NCBI GenBank assembly: GCA_002803225.1
Contig: NXFV01000647.1
Location: 1 to 35,534, forward strand
Source of the DNA: Gamarada debralockiae
Taxonomy: Eukaryota; Ascomycota; Leotiomycetes; Helotiales; Hyphodiscaceae
DNA length: 35,534 bases
Reading direction: 5' to 3'
Shown here: positions 31,318 through 35,534 of the stretch, piece after piece
Numbering within the stretch: the first letter of the stretch is position 1
Layout: each line of letters starts with the position of its first letter
Program-made: the position numbers and the translations under genes
The notes under the pieces: model-generated
Database searches by the model: none
Told to the model about the DNA's origin: nothing
Seen by the model: the letters and a program-made list of their open reading frames with translations, nothing else

Positions 31318-31995
31318 TTACTGAGCGTGCTCCGCCGCAGCACTCTCCTTAACCCTATGTCCCAGACTCAAAATCCGCTGCAAACTCCTGCGAACCGCAC
31401 CTTTCTCAGTAGGGCTCTTCTTCCCACCACTAACAGCCATCTTCTCCTTCTCCTTCTCCTCGTGTTTTTCTAACCCAAAAGGGCTCGCCACACTCAACTT
31501 CCATCCTTTCTTCTTCGCCGGCTCCTGCGCCGCGACTTTCGGTGGCCACTCACCGTCACGTTTCCAGCCTTACACGCAGGATCTGCTGACGTCTTTAAGG
31601 TTCATAGGGCGAGAGGGCGTGAGTGCTTGCACAACGACTTTGTCGTAGATAGTATTATATACTGCGAGGAGAATAGAGCCGCGCATTGCGTTCTCTAGAG
31701 GTGGGATAGCGGGTGTGATAGGGATTTCGATATCTTCTTCCTAGTCGTCGTCGTCTTACTCGATTACGGTGGAACTGCCGCCATCTTCACTTGAGAGGGA
31801 AGAGTGTTAGGCAGTTATAGTGGGTTTAAGGGGTGAGAAGCCTATGCCCGATTTATGGACTCGTCGTGCACCAGTCCATACATCTCTCCTCCCGACAAAA
31901 CAGCGGAGACCTTCGTTCCAGGCTATTTCTTCTACGAGACGTTTCTTTCGACGCCATTTTCGGTCGTAGACTGTTCTCTTTATAACAAATTTCAA
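31318..31995 (-). pseudogene. Unnamed conserved-looking gene inactivated by in-frame stops
   Basis: A single minus-strand frame is coherent from about 31995 to the TAA at 31318-31320, interrupted by stops at 31807-31809, 31756-31758, 31741-31743 and 31570-31572, with no frameshift. Blocks: VYDRKWRRKKRLVEEIAWNE, CFVGRRDVWTGARRV, IEIPITPAIPPLENAMRGSI, LAVYNTIYDKVVVQALTPSR, PMNLKDVSRSCV, GWKRDGEWPP and KGAVRRSLQRILSLGHRV. I recall unnamed ascomycete proteins with RDVWTGAR and PMNLKDVSRSC blocks, function unknown. Four nonsense changes without any indel point to point mutation (RIP-like) rather than random decay. The first ATG is uncertain: the frame near 31980 reads VIKRTVYD without a clear start. 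Confidence 0.6.
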
Positions 31996-31999
31996 GAAT

Positions 32000-32310
32000 A
32001 AGAAGATATATATAGTGTCTGAAAAGGGAGATTAGAAATATCTTAGTAGTTATGTTTAAGAGGGGAAATTTAAGTTATAAATAAAGTAGAGGTAAGATTT
32101 ATAGCGAATAGTAGCAAATTTCTCTCTTTAAATAAATTTCCCGTTTACTATAGGTAGTGGCCCGTGGTGTAATATAATATATTTTTATAGAGGTCCTATT
32201 CGGGATCCTTAGGAGCCTCTTTAGGCTCCAGGAATAATCGTCAAAACTTGACAAAAATAATATGAGGCGCGCCCTAACCCAACATCTAGCCTTATTAGTT
32301 AAGTAGGTAC
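32000..32310. other. AT-rich RIP-like spacer joined to repeat copy 3
   Basis: Strongly AT-rich (for example near 32040-32200) between the inactivated gene and the CTCAGG-type repeat. Probably part of the same repeat element. No gene. Confidence 0.4.
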
Positions 32311-32390
32311 TGCTCAGGTTGCTCAGACAGCTCAGGTGAGCTGGCTGAGCCGAGGGTGAGTCGAGGGTGATTAGCACCTGAGTAGAACGG
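32311..32390. repeat. CTCAGG-type dispersed repeat, copy 3
   Basis: GCTCAGGTTGCTCAG, GCTCAGGTGAGC, CTGAGCCGAGGGTGAG, then GAGGGTGATTAGCACCTGAG. Same order and orientation as copy 2 near 22.75 kb. CTCAGGTG and CACCTGAG near its ends form a short inverted repeat. Confidence 0.6.
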
Positions 32391-32429
32391 CTATGCCTAC
32401 CAACCGAATGTGGAACGAAGATGGAAGGA

Positions 32430-33371
32430 TTAGAGTTGAACTACCGAATTAGGAAAGAACGGACTAGGAAAGAGTGGATAGAGATTCACCCGGGACCTTT
32501 TCAGTACCTCCAGCTGGTGAAAGAGCAAAATTCTGAGTCGTCGCAGGAATTGAAGAATTGGCTGCGGGGTTGAAGAAGCTCCCAAAAGTGTCCAGGATCC
32601 GTTTAGTGTTTGCTTTTCAGAAATATTATCTTTTGACGGATAAGAAGAGCACGAGTCTGTTGAGGATGGGTTCAGATGTGACGTGGGTTAGTCGCAAAGG
32701 GAAAAATGCGAATGAATGGCTAGCACAGATTTCCGCTGTGCAGATGAGGAATATTTTCGAGGCTATCGCTCAAAGTGGGACAGCAATTCAGGACCTGGAG
32801 CTTTGGCAAGATGAGATCTTTGTTCCACTTCAATCCTTCGATTTCTATGGGACAGAACGATTCGAGGATGCAGCAACCATCTTTGGTAGGTTGAGGAATA
32901 TTACTATCAAAGATACCTAGGTCCAGCATGAAGAACCAATGCAATGTCTTATTGTTCCGGAGGCTGTTTGGAAAAAGAAGGGAGTTGTGGAAGCTGCATC
33001 GGCGTATTGATGGCTCTGCTGGGGAGGTTGACGATGAGCCGCGGGATGATTTGAAGCTTCTTTTCAAAGACCTCGGAAGTGATTCTTCAACTGTGTCAGA
33101 GGCACTTACATTTCCCCATTTGCACGACTTGCAATTGGAAGGTTGGTACGTCAGGAGAAGTCATGTGCTAGTTTCTGTGCCGGCACAGAAATGCACTGCG
33201 ATTGTTGAAGTTGAGGAGAATTAGGTTTTCAAAGCAGTCAAAGGATCAGCAGAGGTAATTTGGAAGCTCATTAACTACGAGATGATGGCGGAAAAGATTG
33301 AGGTTGGGTGTTTGGATGATGGGTCCAGTGTGTTTCCTCTAGCTCAGAATTTACTGATTGGGTTTGATTGA
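32430..33371 (+). pseudogene. F-box/leucine-rich protein, C-terminal fragment, broken
   Basis: Protein-like pieces in order: RKEWIEIHPGPFQYLQLVKE with SSQELKNW; AAGLKKLPKVSRIRLVFAF; WLAQISAVQMRNIFEAIAQS and LELWQDEIFVPLQSFDF; FEDAATIFGRLRNITIKDT; then, in another frame from 32928, WKLHRRIDGSAGEVDDEPRD, LTFPHLHDLQLEGWYVRRS and, past a stop, VFKAVKGSAEVIWKLINYEM, ending near 33371. This resembles the post-F-box half of the fungal F-box family (gLkkLP, rniF.aia.S, f.gLr.I). No F-box is present upstream; instead the CTCAGG repeat lies about 40 bp before it. It looks complementary to the N-terminal fragment at 17.7-18.1 kb. Confidence 0.5.
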
Positions 33372-33429
33372 GGCGATTGGTTTACTGTTAATCGTTCATA
33401 GAGGTTGAACAGTTAGCACACTAAGTCCG

Positions 33430-35534
33430 TGCACCCCCATCTGGAACACCCAAATTAGACGAATATCAAACAACCAAAATAATTCTAATTAAATAACTAC
33501 TCAATTAAAATACAATCCAAAGTAGAATCAGATTAATTAGTCTCTTCTTTATCTTCTGCTTCAATCCTAGGTTCTCTTGCAGCTAATTAGGCCTCCCTAA
33601 TCTAAGTAATATTTGTAAACTTAGAATTTAGACTAGTCTTAACCTTCTTTTGTTTTCTAGGCCTAGCCTTCTCTAATTAAATTTCCAAGGACTCTATTCT
33701 ATAGCTATAATCTACTAGAATACTCTTTTACTCTTCAAACCCCTTTATAATCTTTTGAAATAAGAGTCTTTATATAAAAGAGTTATTATCTTTAAGTATT
33801 TAATATCTAGCTACTTAAGCTTTAATTTTAGTTGATTTTTAAGATATAAATATAACTTCTTATAAGGAATTAATTTCTAAGTATTTATTAAAGCTTTTTA
33901 TAGCTTAAGGAGTATCCTTCTTTAAATTATTATTCTTAAGAAGTAATAAACTCAAGAGAGGTTTTACTATTAATTTTAGTTATAAACTAGTTACTTTCTA
34001 CTTAGCCTTAATTATCTTAGCTTATAAGGCTTTTTTCTAGCCTTATAATAGTAAGTAAGAAAATTTTACTTCTTAATTAAGTTAAAATTAGTTAAAAGAC
34101 CTAGAGAATTAATAGCTATTTAATAGTAACTTTTAAGGGATAAAAAACAAATAAATCTAAAGGTTATAAGACGTATAATATATATAAAGATAAGAATAGT
34201 AAGTATATATTATTCTTATAGTATAAGTATATAAAATTAGTTATTTTATAACTTCTATAGCTATTTAAAATAAGTAGCCTAGGCTTAAGAGTATAAGTCT
34301 AAGGAAAGAAGACTTTTTTTTTAGCTATTCTACTACTATAGAGTCTAAAGTCTATATATTATTAGTAGATATAAATTTCTATTCTTTATAAGGGCTTAGA
34401 TCTTATAAAAACTATTATTATTAAATTGATTTTCCCTTAAAAATTATAAGAGGATAAAGAGCTCTTTTACTAGCTAAGATATATTTAATAAATAAGGTCT
34501 AAGAATAAGAACTAAGCTATTTCTTTTAAATCGAATATCTCTTTAAGCTTCCTACTACTAGTTTATTTACTTTAAGGCCTTTTATAATATCTAATTTATC
34601 TATATTCTATTGATTTTTAGGTTTAATTATTAAAATAGCTAGTAAAACTAGCTTTTAAAACTAGGCCTTAATTATAGTAGTTATTATAACGGCTGCACTA
34701 GATAAGACCCGAAGGAATAGGTAAACGCGCGTTTATATTAAGAATCTAAAGCTAAAGAAAAAAGAAGAAAAAGAAGAGAGCTTTATAAGAAGCTCGAGCT
34801 TATATATAAGACCTAGGACTATACTAATATAAGGTCCTTACTAGTACAAGCTAATAAGGGCCCTAAATATAGTAGTTCTAATTAATTTCCCTTATTTAGT
34901 AAAGGAAATCTAATATTATATAATTTATATACTATAATATTCCCCCTCTTATAAGTAGAACTAACTATAGTTCTAGTAATATAAAGGTTTATTATTATTT
35001 ATATACTCCTTAAATTCTTCCTTTTTAGTCTTATATTCCTTAATCTAATACTTTAAGTATATTAGTAGTCCTATTATATTTAGTTAACTTTTATAGAATT
35101 ACTTTAGTAGATAGTAATAACTCTTTAAATTAAAGGCTTTATACTAGCTAAAGTCCTATAGCCTATTACTCTTTTAGTATACTTAGTAATATAAGTTCTT
35201 TTAGTATATATATACTTAGCTATCTAGGATTTCCTTAACTTTTTATTTATTATTATCTTTATATTATATTAGTTTTAATATAAGATTTTATTACTTAAGT
35301 AGTAAGTTACTAAGATCTTTTTAAAGTTTCTTAGTATAAAATATATTATAGACTTTTATAGTAGGTAATAAGTTAAGCTTATAGCTATATCTTATCTTAT
35401 CTAGGACTATATATAGTCCTTATTACTAGTAGTCTAGTTTATAGCTTAAATAATTTGACTTAAGGTTCTTAGTTAAAACTTATACTTTATCTTTTATATC
35501 TTAATTAATAGCTTATTAGTACTTATTAGCTTAT
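33430..35534. mobile_element. RIP-degraded repeat, probable dead transposable element
   Basis: Over 2 kb of extremely AT-rich sequence dominated by TTAA, CTTA, TAAG and TATA words. CpA, TpG and CpG are almost absent by eye between about 33760 and 34680, as expected when RIP has converted CpA to TpA on both strands. No open frame longer than a few dozen codons survives. The element runs off the window's right edge, so its class cannot be assigned. A short pocket with CG-containing words survives at 34690-34734. Confidence 0.75.

Noticed and set aside
1..35534. Secondary-metabolite cluster around the P450
   Set aside because: No synthase, terpene cyclase, transporter or pathway regulator lies nearby; the P450 stands alone.

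Overview
The window is nuclear DNA of a filamentous ascomycete (Pezizomycotina, probably Leotiomycetes-like; the class is inferred from the gene families only). Evidence: short GT-AG introns (41-212 bp, mostly about 50-130) with CTAAC/CTAAT-type branch sites, lineage-specific families (Clr5, 2EXR, HET, fungal F-box, fungal phytanoyl-CoA dioxygenase-like), and an AT-rich terminus almost free of CpA/TpG, as expected from repeat-induced point mutation (RIP).

Layout. 1-570: poly-C tract and a cluster of inverted repeats. 573-2344: a Clr5-domain gene, followed by coding relics and a broken phytanoyl-CoA dioxygenase-family gene (3169-3941). 4271-10072: a conserved block on the minus strand, with a small unidentified conserved-looking protein, the ArfGAP Gcs1, and a two-RRM/RG-rich RNA-binding protein of Sbp1 type. 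The NADPH diflavin reductase TAH18 (10073-12369) lies divergently from the RNA-binding gene. 13954-17143: three tandem 2EXR-domain genes, two intact and one broken. 17716-18147: an F-box fragment. 19424-22415: a divergent pair, a Rho2-type GTPase with an altered switch I and P-loop, and a HET-domain protein. 23738-25572: a cytochrome P450 with a CYP7/8-like I-helix. 26050-33371: an almost gene-free stretch of pseudogenes whose stops are mostly TAA/TAG/TGA where CAA/CAG/CGA is expected. 33430-35534: a heavily RIP-mutated repeat.

How the parts relate. Gcs1 (vesicle traffic), the RNA-binding protein and Tah18 (electron donor for cytosolic Fe-S assembly) are housekeeping genes with no obvious joint function. 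The accessory half is more interesting. A HET gene (a fungal self/non-self cell-death domain) shares a 425-bp promoter region with a divergent Rho2 paralogue that lacks two switch I residues, including the position of RhoA Tyr34. A partial F-box gene N-terminus ends just before a CTCAGG-rich repeat at 18.2 kb, and an apparently complementary F-box C-terminus begins just after a related repeat at 32.3 kb, both on the plus strand. The 14 kb between them (Rho2-like, HET, P450, pseudogenes) may therefore be an insertion or rearranged segment.

Exon boundaries were deduced by hand from splice signals, reading phase and remembered family consensus. All homology statements are from memory, without a database search.
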